Positions 30,648 through 39,864 of a stretch of DNA of 57,415 nucleotides are shown one piece after another. The first letter of the stretch is position 1. Every line of letters begins with the position of its first letter. The notes below the pieces were generated by a model. It did no database searches, was not told the origin of the DNA, and was given only the letters and a program-made list of their open reading frames with translations. The DNA is from Enemella evansiae (lineage in GTDB: Bacteria > Pseudomonadota > Alphaproteobacteria > Rhodobacterales > Rhodobacteraceae). The stretch is from assembly GCA_017255395.1 (NCBI GenBank), contig JAFKDC010000028.1, positions 1 to 57,415 of the forward strand. Direction: 5' to 3'. The position numbers and the translations under genes were made by a program.

Positions 30648-31685
30648 TCACGCACCCCGAAAGGTGATCTCCACCGTCACGGCGATGGCGTAGACCACCA
30701 TCATCAACACCGACTCCACGCCGATCCGCGCCGGTCCCTCGCGCTGGCGCAGGATCAGCCCGGCCAGCAGGATCACCGTCATCACCAGCCCGGTGGCAAG
30801 CCAGAACAGGTCTTCCCGTCCGGCGGCGTGATAGATCGACCCGTCGCGGTAAGCCACGTCCGAGAACACCAGGAAGAGCGTGTCGAAGGTATTGCCGCCG
30901 ATGATCCCGCCGACCGCCAGTTGCAGCGCCCCCCGCCGGACCGCGGTCAGCGTCGTCACCAGTTCCGGCAAGGAGGTCACCACCGCCGTGCCCAGGGCGC
31001 CGACCATGCTGGAGGACAGCCCGAACCGGCCGATTACGGTGGTGCCGATCTGGCTGATCACCCAGCCCGCCGTTCCCATGATCGCGACCAGCCCGGCGAA
31101 CTCGGCGGCCTGCCGGTGCCAGGGCTTGCCTGCCTCGTCTTCGTCCTCGGGTTCGTCGGCGCGGGTGTCCGAGGTCCTGACCGGGCGCCACATTGGCTGG
31201 TCCCGCATCCAGGCCGTCAGCCGCACGCCGCCGACATAGGCCACGGCCAGCACCACCGACACCGGGTGCACCCCCCAGGCTGAGATATCCGGCCCGGCCA
31301 TGGCGGCCACGGGCAGGCTGAGAAAGCCGATCAGAAGCACCGTCTGGAACAGGTTCGCGGGCTCCGCCGCCGCATGCTCGAGGTTCGGCCCGCGATAGAA
31401 CAGGTCGGCCAGCGCAAGGAACAGGGTTTGCGCCGCGATGCCGCCGACGGCGTTCGAGACGGCGAAACTCGCATCGCCCTGAGAGGCGGCGGTCACCGAG
31501 ACGACGATGCCGGACAAAGAGGTGGCGGCGCCCAGCACGATCCCGCCCGCCATGGCCTCTCCCATGCGGGTGCGGTCGGCAATGACGTCCGCAAGGCCGG
31601 TGGCCCGGATCGAGGCCGCGACGACGATGGCGGCGGTGACGATGAAAAGGATGAAAAGGGCGGGGGTCGTCAGGTCCGCGATCAT
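30648..31685 (-). CDS. Sodium/calcium exchanger (CaCA) family membrane protein
   Basis: The 345-residue protein has about ten hydrophobic segments in two similar halves separated by an acidic loop (ADEPEDEDEAGK). Each half carries an alpha-repeat: GIVLGAATSLSGIVVSVTA and ALGTAVVTSLPELVTTLTAV, the second with the TSLPE signature of CaCA cation exchangers. It should move calcium or a similar cation against sodium or protons. Ion choice cannot be read from sequence. It is followed on the same strand by no close gene. Confidence 0.88.
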   Translation of the reverse strand: MIADLTTPALFILFIVTAAIVVAASIRATGLADVIADRTRMGEAMAGGIVLGAATSLSGIVVSVTAASQGDASFAVSNAVGGIAAQTLFLALADLFYRGPNLEHAAAEPANLFQTVLLIGFLSLPVAAMAGPDISAWGVHPVSVVLAVAYVGGVRLTAWMRDQPMWRPVRTSDTRADEPEDEDEAGKPWHRQAAEFAGLVAIMGTAGWVISQIGTTVIGRFGLSSSMVGALGTAVVTSLPELVTTLTAVRRGALQLAVGGIIGGNTFDTLFLVFSDVAYRDGSIYHAAGREDLFWLATGLVMTVILLAGLILRQREGPARIGVESVLMMVVYAIAVTVEITFRGA

Positions 31686-31718
31686 GCCGCGGACCCTTCA
31701 GATGCGTGGCTCAACCGG

Positions 31719-31961
31719 TCAGCCGATCTTGCGGTAGCCCCAGATCAGCAGGCTGGCCCCGACGATGCCGACGATCAGCTGCGGAATCCATGCGTCGGCG
31801 GCGTAGATGCCGATCAGCGACAGGATGAGGTTCAGCACAACCGCGCCGATGATCCCGAGCAGGATGTTGAGAAACAGGCCGGTGTCGGCCTTCATGATCA
31901 TGCTGGCGATCCAGCCCGCCAGCCCGCCGACAATGATCGATCCGAGAAATCCAAGACCCAT
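31719..31961 (-). CDS. GlsB/YeaQ/YmgE-type small membrane protein
   Basis: The 80-residue protein has three hydrophobic helices with glycine-rich GWIASMIMK and LLGIIGAVVLN motifs, as in the transglycosylase-associated (GlsB/YeaQ/YmgE) family of small inner-membrane stress proteins. The ATG at 31961 has AGGGGG a few bases upstream. An EcfG-type promoter ends 39 bases before the start, which fits stress induction. It stands alone between the CaCA gene and dapD. Confidence 0.88.
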   Translation of the reverse strand: MGLGFLGSIIVGGLAGWIASMIMKADTGLFLNILLGIIGAVVLNLILSLIGIYAADAWIPQLIVGIVGASLLIWGYRKIG

Positions 31962-31999
31962 GAAATATCCCCCTGAAGGTGTTGCGCTATCACAGCTGC

Positions 32000-32024
32000 A
32001 ACGCGGAAGCGGGGGTCTGGTTCC
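32000..32024 (-). promoter_or_regulatory. EcfG-type promoter of the YmgE-type gene
   Basis: On the minus strand GGAAC (32024-32020) and CGTT (32003-32000) are exactly 16 bases apart. The -35 element overlaps a perfect palindrome, TTCCCGAAA (32021-32029) with TTTCGGGAA (32032-32040). The distance to the ATG (39 bases) is almost the same as for the hemerythrin promoter. Confidence 0.55.
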
Positions 32025-32242
32025 CGAAAGGTTTCGGGAAAGGCCCCCGGTAGGGCTGTCGCGGTCCTTAGGGCCTGCGGGCCGGCGCCGAAGGCCGGGC
32101 CGGGAAGGCCGCCCCCGAGACCCTCGCGGGCCAGCGCGCGCAGGGGGGCGGCGCACAGGGCCGGGCGGGACGGGCCGCCGCGCCCGGCGGTTGCAGGACC
32201 GGGTCGGGGGGCAGCCCCCACCCCGCCCCTGCGGATCGCCGA

Positions 32243-33070
32243 TCAGTCGCGCAGCAGCTCGTTGATGCCGGTCTTCGAGCGCGTCTTCTCGTCCACGCGC
32301 TTGACGATCACCGCGCAGTAGAGGTTCAGGTTGTTCTTCGTCGGCATGGAACCGGAGACGACCACCGAATAGGGCGGCACTTCGCCATAGGTGACCTCGC
32401 CGGTCTCTCGGTCGACGATCTTGGTGGACTTGCCGATGTAGACGCCCATGCCCAGCACCGAGCCCTCGCGTACGATGCAGCCCTCGACTACTTCGGACCG
32501 CGCGCCGATGAAGCAGTTGTCCTCGATGATGGTCGGGCCGGCCTGCATCGGCTCCAGCACGCCGCCGATGCCGACGCCGCCGGACAGGTGCACACCCTTT
32601 CCGATCTGCGCGCAGGATCCCACTGTCGCCCATGTGTCGACCATGGTGCCCTCGCCGACATAGGCGCCGAGGTTCACGAAAGAGGGCATCAGCACCGCAC
32701 CCGGCGCGATATAGGCCGAGCGCCGCACGACGCAGTTCGGCACCGCGCGAAACCCGGCGGTCTTCCAGTCTTCCGCGCCCCAGCCCTTGAACTTGCTGTC
32801 GACCTTGTCCCACCAGCCAGAGCCCTGCGGCCCGCCGGACTGCTCTTCCATGTCCTTGACCCGAAAGCCCAGCAGCACCGCCTTCTTGGCCCACTGGTTG
32901 ACGTGCCAGTCGCCGCTCTCCTGCTTTTCGGCCACGCGCAGCTTGCCGCTGTCCAGCGCGTTCAGCGTCTCCTCAATGGCGTCGCGCGCCTCGCCCGTGG
33001 TGGCGGGGGTGATGGTGTCGCGCGCCTCCCAGGCGGCTTCGATGGCGGTTTCAAGCTGAGCGTTGGACAT
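32243..33070 (-). CDS. dapD: 2,3,4,5-tetrahydropyridine-2,6-dicarboxylate N-succinyltransferase
   Basis: The 275-residue enzyme transfers succinyl from succinyl-CoA to tetrahydrodipicolinate in the succinylase branch of lysine synthesis. The left-handed beta-helix hexapeptide repeats run from about residue 110 ([20 protein letters not shown]) to 220, and the C-terminal tail [19 protein letters not shown] is typical. The ATG at 33070 has GGGAGGGAC upstream. Its product feeds, after transamination, into DapE, encoded nearby. Confidence 0.96.
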   Translation of the reverse strand: MSNAQLETAIEAAWEARDTITPATTGEARDAIEETLNALDSGKLRVAEKQESGDWHVNQWAKKAVLLGFRVKDMEEQSGGPQGSGWWDKVDSKFKGWGAEDWKTAGFRAVPNCVVRRSAYIAPGAVLMPSFVNLGAYVGEGTMVDTWATVGSCAQIGKGVHLSGGVGIGGVLEPMQAGPTIIEDNCFIGARSEVVEGCIVREGSVLGMGVYIGKSTKIVDRETGEVTYGEVPPYSVVVSGSMPTKNNLNLYCAVIVKRVDEKTRSKTGINELLRD

Positions 33071-33209
33071 CTGTCCCTCCCGGTCCGGATCAGGTTTCAA
33101 CGCCCTATAGCGGGCGCGGGCGATACCGGCAATGCCGCGCGCTCCGCCATCGTGGCCCCGCGCCGACCGGCAAGGATGCGACAGACCCGCCAAGGCGCCA
33201 CGCCTATCT

Positions 33210-33243
33210 CTTCTTCTGTCCGAAAATATCCCCGCCGGAGGCA
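33210..33243 (+). repeat. Dispersed intergenic element, copy 2
   Basis: CTTCTTCTGTCCGAAAATAT followed by CCCCGCCGGAGGC. It lies between dapD and the PLP-enzyme gene, 80 bases from copy 3 and in the same orientation, opposite to the genes. Confidence 0.6.
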
Positions 33244-33290
33244 TCCTGCCTCTCAGCCCGCGACGGCCTTCGCCAATCCGGCACCCCGGG

Positions 33291-33324
33291 CTTCTTCTCT
33301 GTCCAAATACCTCCCGCCGGAGGC
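33291..33324 (+). repeat. Dispersed intergenic element, copy 3
   Basis: CTTCTTCTCTGTCCAAATAC followed by CTCCCGCCGGAGGC, ending 22 bases after (downstream of) the stop codon of the minus-strand PLP-enzyme gene. It forms a tandem pair with copy 2. Confidence 0.6.
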
Positions 33325-33345
33325 TTCCGGTGCCGCAACCCGCGC

Positions 33346-34263
33346 CTAGGCCAGCGGATCGGGCGCCACGTTGCCGCCGCAGATCAGAACCGCCACACGC
33401 TCGTCCGGCTCGGGCTGGTAGATGCCCCAGCGCAGCGCCGCGAGGGCGCAGGCGCCCGCCGGCTCCACGAGGATGCGGTGCGCCTGCCAAAGCGCCGTCT
33501 GCGCCTCGAGGATGGCGCCGTCCGGCACCTGCAACACCGGCGTGCCGTCCCGGCGCACGAGGTCATAGCAGATCGACCCGATCCGCCGCGCTCCCAGCGC
33601 ATTGGCCGCCACGCCCGAGACGCCGATATCCACCGGCCCGCCGTTCTCCAGCGCCGAGGCCAGCGTGTTGCAGCCCATCGGCTCGACCGCGACGATCTTG
33701 CGCCGCCCGTCGTTCCACGCCAGCGACCCGCCGATCAGCCCGCCGCCGCCGACGGCGATCAGCACCGTGTCGGCCTCCAGCCCCTGCTCTTCCCATTCGC
33801 GCAGGCAGGTGCCCTGTCCGGTCACCGTTCCCGGCGCGTCGTAGGCATGGACCTGCATGGCGCCGCGCTCTGTTTCCCAGCGTTGCGCCATGGCCATCGC
33901 GTCGGCGTATTCTCCCGGCACCACCGTCAGCCCGGCGCCGGTGCGCTCGATCAGGGCAATCTTCGAGGGACCGGCGATCTCGGGCACGAAGATCTGCGCC
34001 GGGATACCCAACTGCCTCGCCGCATAGGCCACCGCCGCGCCGTGATTGCCGCCAGAGGCCGCGACGACCCCGCCCTCGGTCACCTCTGCCGCCAGCAGCG
34101 TGTTGAAGGCCCCGCGCGCCTTGAAGCTGCCGGTGTGCTGCATCTGCTCCAGCTTCAGCGCCACCGGGCGTTCCCACAGCGCCGCGCTTTCCATCACCGG
34201 GGTGCGCACGACATGCCCCGAAATGCGCTCCGCCGCCGCCTCTATCGCGCTCTTCCAGTCCAT
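33346..34263 (-). CDS. PLP-dependent threonine dehydratase/serine racemase-like enzyme
   Basis: The 305-residue fold-type II PLP enzyme has the cofactor lysine in [12 protein letters not shown] (about residue 51), [13 protein letters not shown] for phosphate-linked substrate contact and the PLP-phosphate loop VGGGGLIGG. It lacks the C-terminal regulatory ACT domain of biosynthetic IlvA, so it is a catabolic-type threonine/serine dehydratase or a racemase. Which one cannot be told. The ATG at 34263 has AGAAGGAGAGCAGGC upstream, a strong ribosome site. It is divergent from the LOG-family gene. Confidence 0.88.
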   Translation of the reverse strand: MDWKSAIEAAAERISGHVVRTPVMESAALWERPVALKLEQMQHTGSFKARGAFNTLLAAEVTEGGVVAASGGNHGAAVAYAARQLGIPAQIFVPEIAGPSKIALIERTGAGLTVVPGEYADAMAMAQRWETERGAMQVHAYDAPGTVTGQGTCLREWEEQGLEADTVLIAVGGGGLIGGSLAWNDGRRKIVAVEPMGCNTLASALENGGPVDIGVSGVAANALGARRIGSICYDLVRRDGTPVLQVPDGAILEAQTALWQAHRILVEPAGACALAALRWGIYQPEPDERVAVLICGGNVAPDPLA

Positions 34264-34334
34264 GCCTGCTCTCCTTCTGGTCATCCGAAGCGCCACGCTA
34301 TACCTGTGGACCAAGGCCAACAAGGAGCGCCCGC

Positions 34335-35177
34335 ATGACCGAAGACCGCCGCAATCCGCTGCGCGACGCGCATCTCGACCGCGCAACGGCAGAGCATGTC
34401 CCGGACACGCCGCAGTCGCGCTCTCCCAGCTATCGCCTCGCCTTTGCCGACGAGGACTTCCTTTGCCGGGACGAGTTGCGGCCCGTGCGCCTGCAACTGG
34501 AACTGCTGAAGTACGAGATGCTGATGGACGAGCACGGCATCGAGGGGACGGTGGTCCTGTTCGGCGGCGCGCGCATCCCGGAACCGGCGAAGAAGGACAC
34601 CGCGCGCACCGAGACGCTGGCCGAACTGACGCGCTTCTACGACGAGGCGCGCAGCTTTGCCCGGCTGATCACGCGCAAGTCCATCGCGGCGGAGAACCGC
34701 GACTGGGTGATCGTCACCGGCGGCGGCCCCGGCGTGATGGAGGCGGGCAACCGCGGCGCCGCGGACGAGGGCGGCGTCTCCATCGGGCTGAACATCGTGC
34801 TGCCGCACGAGCAGGCGCCGAACCTCTACGTGACGCCGCATCTCGCCTTCAACTTCCACTATTTCGCCATTCGCAAGATGCATTTCCTGATGCGCGCCCG
34901 CGCGGTCTGCGTCTTTCCGGGTGGCTTCGGCACGCTGGACGAGCTGTTCGAGGCCCTGACCCTGATCCAGACCGGCCGCATGCGCCCGGTGCCCTTCCTG
35001 CTCTTTGGCCGGGACTTCTGGGAAAACATCGTCAACTGGCAGGCACTGGCCGAGGCCGGAACGATTTCCCAGCAGGACCTTGGCCTGTTCCAGCTTGTCG
35101 AGACCGCCGAAGAGGCGCTGGAGATCATCGAGGCATGGCAGCCGCAGCCGCGTCGCGGCGATATCCCGGACCGGTAG
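34335..35177 (+). CDS. TIGR00730 (LOG-like) Rossmann-fold protein
   Basis: The 280-residue protein carries GGGPGVMEAGNRGA and PGGFGTLDELFEAL, the nucleotide-phosphate and PGGxGTxxE motifs of the LOG/TIGR00730 family. Related enzymes release cytokinin-type bases by cutting nucleoside monophosphates, or act as AMP/pyrimidine nucleosidases. This is the longer version with an N-terminal extension of about 75 residues found in alphaproteobacteria. The natural substrate is not known. Confidence 0.88.
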   Translation: MTEDRRNPLRDAHLDRATAEHVPDTPQSRSPSYRLAFADEDFLCRDELRPVRLQLELLKYEMLMDEHGIEGTVVLFGGARIPEPAKKDTARTETLAELTRFYDEARSFARLITRKSIAAENRDWVIVTGGGPGVMEAGNRGAADEGGVSIGLNIVLPHEQAPNLYVTPHLAFNFHYFAIRKMHFLMRARAVCVFPGGFGTLDELFEALTLIQTGRMRPVPFLLFGRDFWENIVNWQALAEAGTISQQDLGLFQLVETAEEALEIIEAWQPQPRRGDIPDR

Positions 35178-35331
35178 GACCGCCGTCGTCGCGCAATGCA
35201 GGGGGAGGGGCCTGAGCGAAGGGGGCTGACCGCCGCGCAGGCCACCGATGTCTTGGCCCTTTCCGGGTCCGCAGTCCCGCGTCCCCGACCGGGCCGGGCG
35301 TAACGCGGCCTTCCCCATTGCTCCGTCGCGC

Positions 35332-37221
35332 CTAGAGGGCCTCTTCCACGATCTTTTTCGCCTCGATAGAGGCCGCCGCCGGTTCCACCCAGCGGGCGAT
35401 GACAGAGCGTGCGGCGACTTCGTCGCGCGCTTCGATGGCCTGCCGCAGGTCCTTCAGGGCCGTGGCGACCTCGAATTCGGACAGGAAGCTCTCCTGCGCG
35501 CGCAGGATCTTCGGGTGCGGCGTTGTCAGCATATCCGCCGAGATCAGCAGTTCCTCGTGCAGTTTCTCACCCGGGCGCAGACCGGTGATGCGGATCTCTA
35601 TGTCGCCTTCTGGATTGTCGCGGTCGCGGACCTCGTAGCCCGCGCCTTCAATCATCTGGCGCGCGAGTTTCTTGATCGGCACGGGGTTGCCCATGTCCAG
35701 CACGAAGACATCGCCGCCGCGCGCGAAGGACCCGGCCAACAGTACCAGTCGGGCGGCTTCGGAGATGGTCATGAAATAGCGCGTCACGTTCGGATCGGTC
35801 AGCGTGACCGGGCCACCGTTCAGGATCTGCTCCTGAAACAGAGGGATGACGGAACCGGAGGAGCCCAGCACGTTGCCGAAGCGGACCATGGAAAAGCGGG
35901 TGCCGGGGCTGCGCGCGGCAAGGTCCTGCACGCTGAGCTCGGCCAGCCGCTTCGAGGCGCCCATGACGTTTGTCGGACGCACCGCCTTGTCCGTCGATAC
36001 GAGGATGAACCGCTCGACTCCGCTGGTGCGTGCGGCATCCGCCATGATCTTCGTGCCAAGGACATTGTTGCGCAGGCCGCTCAGCACGTTCTGGCTTTGC
36101 TCTACCATCGGCAGGTGCTTGTAGGCGGCGGCGTGCAGGACCACTTCGACCCGGTGCTTGGCCATGGTTTCGCACATCAGCGGCTCGTCAAGCACGGACC
36201 CCAGCACCGGCACCACGGTCAGCCCGTCGCCAAGGTCCCGCAGTTCCTTGTCGATGTTGTACAGTGCATGTTCCGAGTGATCGACCAGCACGAGGCAGTC
36301 GGGCTTGCAGTCGATCAGCTGGCGGCAGAGTTCCGACCCGATCGACCCGCCCGCGCCCGTCACCAGGATTCGGCGCCCGGAATAGGCGTGGCTGACACCG
36401 GGCAGTTCCTTTTCCAGCCGATTGCGGCCCAGAAGATCGTGAAGCGAGACCGGGGTTACCTTCTGACGCATCTCTGCCTCGCCCACGAGCGCGGCGAAGG
36501 AGGGCAGGACGTGAACCTCGCAGCCGACGTGGCGCAGGCGGTGCGCGATGCGTGCGATCTTTGGAGCGCTGAGCGAGGGCATGGCCAGCACAACGCGGTC
36601 GATGTCCTTGTCATCGACCAGAGACTTGATGGCCGAGGGCGAATAGACCCGCAAATTGGCAATTATCAGACTTTGCAGGGTCGGGTTGTCGTCGATGAAG
36701 CCGACGGGCTGCACGGCGTCGTCAGTGCGCAGCGCCGCGACAAGCTGCTGGCCGGTCTGCCCGGCACCGTAGATCAGGACGCGCGTCACGTCCCTCCGGC
36801 TGCGGTAGATCTGTACCGTGAATTGGCGCAGGAGAATCCGCCAGGTGGCGGAGACGACCAGTAGCATAAGCGAAAAGATCACGAAGACGCCGACAGGCAG
36901 GAGGCCCAGCGTAAGCTGATCCACAGAGGCGCCAAGCAGTCCAAGCGCGGCGGAATAGGTCGCTGTGCGTGTCACGCCGCGAAGCTCGTAGTCATTCAGT
37001 CGGCTGCGGGTCAGGCCGATCCACCATCCGAAGACGGCCCCGGCGCAGGTCAGGGTCACGACAAGCGGAAGAACGGCCTGAAGCGTGGCAAGGTTGGCCG
37101 TTGCATTGGCGGCAAGCACAAGCGCGGCGAGCAGGCACAAGGGGATGACAATCGCATCGACAAGTACGAAAACGGCCTGTTTTTGAGCCCGGCTCATCCC
37201 GATCACGACGTTATAGAGCAT
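35332..37221 (-). CDS. CapD/WbpM-type membrane nucleotide-sugar 4,6-dehydratase
   Basis: The protein (629 residues from ATG 37221) has four N-terminal membrane helices, a first Rossmann-like domain (IYGAGQTGQQLVAAL) and a C-terminal extended SDR domain with VTGAGGSIGSELC. The catalytic region STDKAVRPTNVMGASKR carries Met in place of the usual SDR Tyr, as in the SMK triad of WbpM. Such enzymes convert UDP-GlcNAc to a 4-keto-6-deoxy sugar for O-antigen, capsule or protein glycans. Longer in-frame starts exist (37260), but 37221 matches the usual N-terminal length. No other polysaccharide gene is adjacent. Confidence 0.9.
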   Translation of the reverse strand: MLYNVVIGMSRAQKQAVFVLVDAIVIPLCLLAALVLAANATANLATLQAVLPLVVTLTCAGAVFGWWIGLTRSRLNDYELRGVTRTATYSAALGLLGASVDQLTLGLLPVGVFVIFSLMLLVVSATWRILLRQFTVQIYRSRRDVTRVLIYGAGQTGQQLVAALRTDDAVQPVGFIDDNPTLQSLIIANLRVYSPSAIKSLVDDKDIDRVVLAMPSLSAPKIARIAHRLRHVGCEVHVLPSFAALVGEAEMRQKVTPVSLHDLLGRNRLEKELPGVSHAYSGRRILVTGAGGSIGSELCRQLIDCKPDCLVLVDHSEHALYNIDKELRDLGDGLTVVPVLGSVLDEPLMCETMAKHRVEVVLHAAAYKHLPMVEQSQNVLSGLRNNVLGTKIMADAARTSGVERFILVSTDKAVRPTNVMGASKRLAELSVQDLAARSPGTRFSMVRFGNVLGSSGSVIPLFQEQILNGGPVTLTDPNVTRYFMTISEAARLVLLAGSFARGGDVFVLDMGNPVPIKKLARQMIEGAGYEVRDRDNPEGDIEIRITGLRPGEKLHEELLISADMLTTPHPKILRAQESFLSEFEVATALKDLRQAIEARDEVAARSVIARWVEPAAASIEAKKIVEEAL

Positions 37222-37260
37222 CCGTATCGAGTCCCTCTGGCCGTTCCGTGAAATCTGCAT

Positions 37261-37598
37261 TCGCCCTCGGACCCGGATGCGCGCTGCGACCGGCTGTGCC
37301 TATGCCTGTCGCGGTTCGCAGGGTGACTGGCGTCAATAGGTGCCAAACTGCTTCGTCTTCTAGAGTATCGTACATAAATACGGCAAGTCTGGAATTTCTG
37401 CACTTGCAAGCAACGACAGAAAGCCGCCGATGGAATCAAAAATCTGAGCCTGAATGTGCCAGAGTTTCCTGTGGCAGGCAAATTTCATGTACGCCATAGG
37501 CGGCGAATCGCCCTTTCACCCGCACCGTGGCTGCGGTATGCACCGCGCCAGCCGCGCGGACCCCTGTCCGCGGGCACCGAAACCGATAGGAGGGCCGT
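37261..37598. other. AT-rich intergenic stretch between the CapD-type gene and asd
   Basis: This 338-base divergent gap is clearly richer in A and T than its surroundings, especially 37335-37500 (for example CGTACATAAATACGGC). It should contain promoters for both genes. I see no convincing open frame or RNA; a weak minus-strand pair TTGCCG-N17-CTAGAA around 37360-37390 is possible. Confidence 0.45.
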
Positions 37599-38621
37599 AT
37601 GGGCTACCGTATTGTCGTTGCGGGCGCCACGGGCAACGTGGGCCGCGAAATGCTGAATATCCTTGCCGAGCGGGGGTTTCCCGTCGACGAGATCGCCGTG
37701 CTGGCATCCCGTCGGTCGCTGGGGACAGAGGTCAGCTTTGGCGACAAGACTCTGAAGACCCAGGACCTTGCCACTTTCGACTTCACCGGCTGGGACATCG
37801 CGCTCTTTGCCGTGGGTTCCGGCCCGACGAAGGAATTCGCGCCCAAGGCGGCAAAGGCCGGCTGCGTGGTGATCGACAATTCGTCGCTCTACCGCTACGA
37901 CCCGGACGTGCCGCTGGTGGTGCCGGAAGTGAACGCCGAGGCCGTCGACGGCTACACCAAGAAGAACATCATCGCGAACCCCAACTGCTCGACCGCGCAG
38001 ATGGTGGTGGCGCTGAAGCCGCTACATGACCGCGCCAAGATCAAGCGCGTCGTCGTCTCGACCTACCAGTCGGTCTCCGGCTCGGGCAAAGAGGCCATCG
38101 ACGAGCTCTGGGACCAGACCAAGGCGCATTACAACCCGACCGACGACTACCAGCGCAAGGTCTACCCGAAGGACATCGCCTTCAACGTGATCCCGCACAT
38201 CGACGTCTTCATGGAAGACGGCTCGACCAAGGAAGAGTGGAAGATGGTCGTGGAGACGAAGAAGATCATCGACCCGTCGATCAAGCTGACCGCGACCTGC
38301 GTGCGCGTGCCGGTCTTCGTCGGCCACTCCGAGGCGATCAACATCGAGTTCGAGGAGTTCCTCGACGAGGACGAGGCGCGCGACATCCTGCGCGAGGCGC
38401 CCAGTATCATGGTGATCGACAAGCGCGAGGACGGCGGCTACGTCACGCCCAAGGAATGCGTGGGCGATTTCGCGACCTTCATCAGCCGGATCCGGCAGGA
38501 CGCGACGATCGACAACGGCCTGAACCTCTGGTGCGTGTCGGACAACCTGCGCAAGGGCGCCGCGCTGAACGCGGTGCAGATCGCCGAGGTTCTGGGCCAG
38601 CGCTGCCTGAAAAAGGGCTGA
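37599..38621 (+). CDS. asd: Aspartate-semialdehyde dehydrogenase
   Basis: The 340-residue NADPH enzyme reduces aspartyl phosphate to aspartate semialdehyde, the branch point to lysine/diaminopimelate, threonine and methionine. Motifs are VVAGATGNVGREML (nucleotide binding), NPNCSTAQM with the catalytic cysteine and RVPVFVGHSEAINIEF with the catalytic histidine. The ATG has TAGGAGG upstream. It complements dapD and dapE in this window. A strong hairpin follows the stop. Confidence 0.95.
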   Translation: MGYRIVVAGATGNVGREMLNILAERGFPVDEIAVLASRRSLGTEVSFGDKTLKTQDLATFDFTGWDIALFAVGSGPTKEFAPKAAKAGCVVIDNSSLYRYDPDVPLVVPEVNAEAVDGYTKKNIIANPNCSTAQMVVALKPLHDRAKIKRVVVSTYQSVSGSGKEAIDELWDQTKAHYNPTDDYQRKVYPKDIAFNVIPHIDVFMEDGSTKEEWKMVVETKKIIDPSIKLTATCVRVPVFVGHSEAINIEFEEFLDEDEARDILREAPSIMVIDKREDGGYVTPKECVGDFATFISRIRQDATIDNGLNLWCVSDNLRKGAALNAVQIAEVLGQRCLKKG

Positions 38622-38644
38622 CGGCTCTTACAGCCTATTGCGAT

Positions 38645-38683
38645 CGGCCGGTTCGGAGCCCCGAACCGGCCGGTTTGCGTTTC
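38645..38683 (+). terminator. Rho-independent terminator after asd
   Basis: CGGCCGGTTCGG (38645-38656) pairs with CCGAACCGGCCG (38661-38672) across a 4-base loop, followed by GTTTGCGTTTC. It begins 23 bases after the asd stop. Confidence 0.75.
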
Positions 38684-39444
38684 GGGGCCGGGATGTGGCG
38701 GGCGATACTTCTTTCGGATAGGGCGCCCTGTGCCTTGGGGTGCCCCAACTATGCCCGGAACTTGTCGCAATTGCCCGCAGGCTCTGCTAGAAAGGGTATC
38801 AGGTCAGGTCGCGGTTTGCAGCGCCCCGGCCGCGATGACGCAGCGCCACGGCGTGCCGGATCTCTCTCTTTCTCTCTCACACAATCCGGCATGCCGCGGC
38901 TCTAGGCGGTCAGGTCGCTGCCAGATCTGCCCGCGACGGCAACCCGCGCCCGAACCGCGCCGCCAGTGCGCCCGGATCGACGCCCAGGGCCGCGAGCACA
39001 CCAATCGGACTGCGGCCGGGATGCAGGCACAGCACCGGCCCTGTAGCTCTGCCCAGCCCTGCGCAGCGTGGCAATGCCCGGCAAGATCCGCCCGTTCCAC
39101 CGCCGAGAGAACATCGGAAAGGTCGCGGCAAGGCGATGCCCCGCCCGGTTTCGCGCCCTCGTTTCGTGGGGCCGCAAAGGCCGGCCCCATGTCGGTGCGG
39201 TCAATCTGCCCGCGCGTCAGGACGACCGGGGCAGGTTGACCGGGCGGCGGGGCTGCGGCGCGCAAAGGGGGCAGCGTTTCGGTCATAAGGCGAGGGTATC
39301 GTGCAGGTAGTTAAGACATCCTTTCCGCAATCGTGAAAATCTCGGCAGACTGTCGCCGTCCCGGCCATTGCTCGTCCAACTATTGCCGCATTCTGTTGCG
39401 ACCCTCTGTCCAGGGGCAGCAGGCAAGCAGGCAAGGAGCCTATC
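38684..39444. other. Long gap with a CU-rich-loop hairpin and a broken minus-strand frame
   Basis: No intact gene is convincing in these 760 bases. A 12-base imperfect stem (GGCGTGCCGGAT at 38850-38861, ATCCGGCATGCC at 38884-38895) encloses a loop that is mostly alternating C and T. Promoter-like TTGTCG-N17-TGCTAG lies near 38763-38791. On the minus strand, a frame from 39286 (MTETLPPLRAAAPPP) looks protein-like for about 80 residues, and another from about 39060 to 38910 (LCLHPGRSPIGVLAALGVD) looks like its continuation one frame off. It may be a decayed small gene. Confidence 0.35.
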
Positions 39445-39786
39445 ATGCGCCATCAGACAGATTTCCGGCTGGACCGGACCCTCCTACAGCCTTTGGGTGG
39501 ACTACCTGCCCCGCTTGATTGCGAAACAAACGCGCTCTTGCGGCTTTTCCTGGCGCCCATCCTCGAAACCGCGCCCGATTGGGCGGGTCTTGCCGAGGCG
39601 CTTCGCGAAAAGGGCTACGATCTGTGTTTCCGTGAGGGTCATCTGGTGATCCTCAACGATCTCGGCGCGGCGCTTTGCACCGGCAGCGACATCGGTGTGC
39701 CCATGGCGCAGATTGCAGAGCGCATCGGGCGGCCCTGCGTGCGCGCGCATCGCGACGGACACTCTGGAAGGCTCTGGCAGGCCTGA
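39445..39786 (+). CDS. Conserved hypothetical protein
   Basis: The 113-residue protein begins MRHQTDFRLDRTLLQPLGGL and has a regular, globular composition with a helical region (LLRLFLAPILETAPDWAGLAEALREKG). GGCAAGGAGCC upstream of the ATG is a good ribosome site. No signal peptide or membrane helix is present. I do not recognise the family. It is convergent with the carbonic anhydrase gene. Confidence 0.65.
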   Translation: MRHQTDFRLDRTLLQPLGGLPAPLDCETNALLRLFLAPILETAPDWAGLAEALREKGYDLCFREGHLVILNDLGAALCTGSDIGVPMAQIAERIGRPCVRAHRDGHSGRLWQA

Positions 39787-39864
39787 TTTTTCAGGCGCGC
39801 GACAGAAGCGCCCGGGCCGCCCGGCGTCACACGCCGCCGGCCCGGTGTCCGAAGGCAAATGCCG

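Noticed and set aside
32041-32242. A possible RNA gene in the GC-rich region between the YmgE-type gene and dapD
   Set aside because: Many G/C stems can form, but no specific fold, promoter or conserved core stands out beyond the palindrome near 32030.
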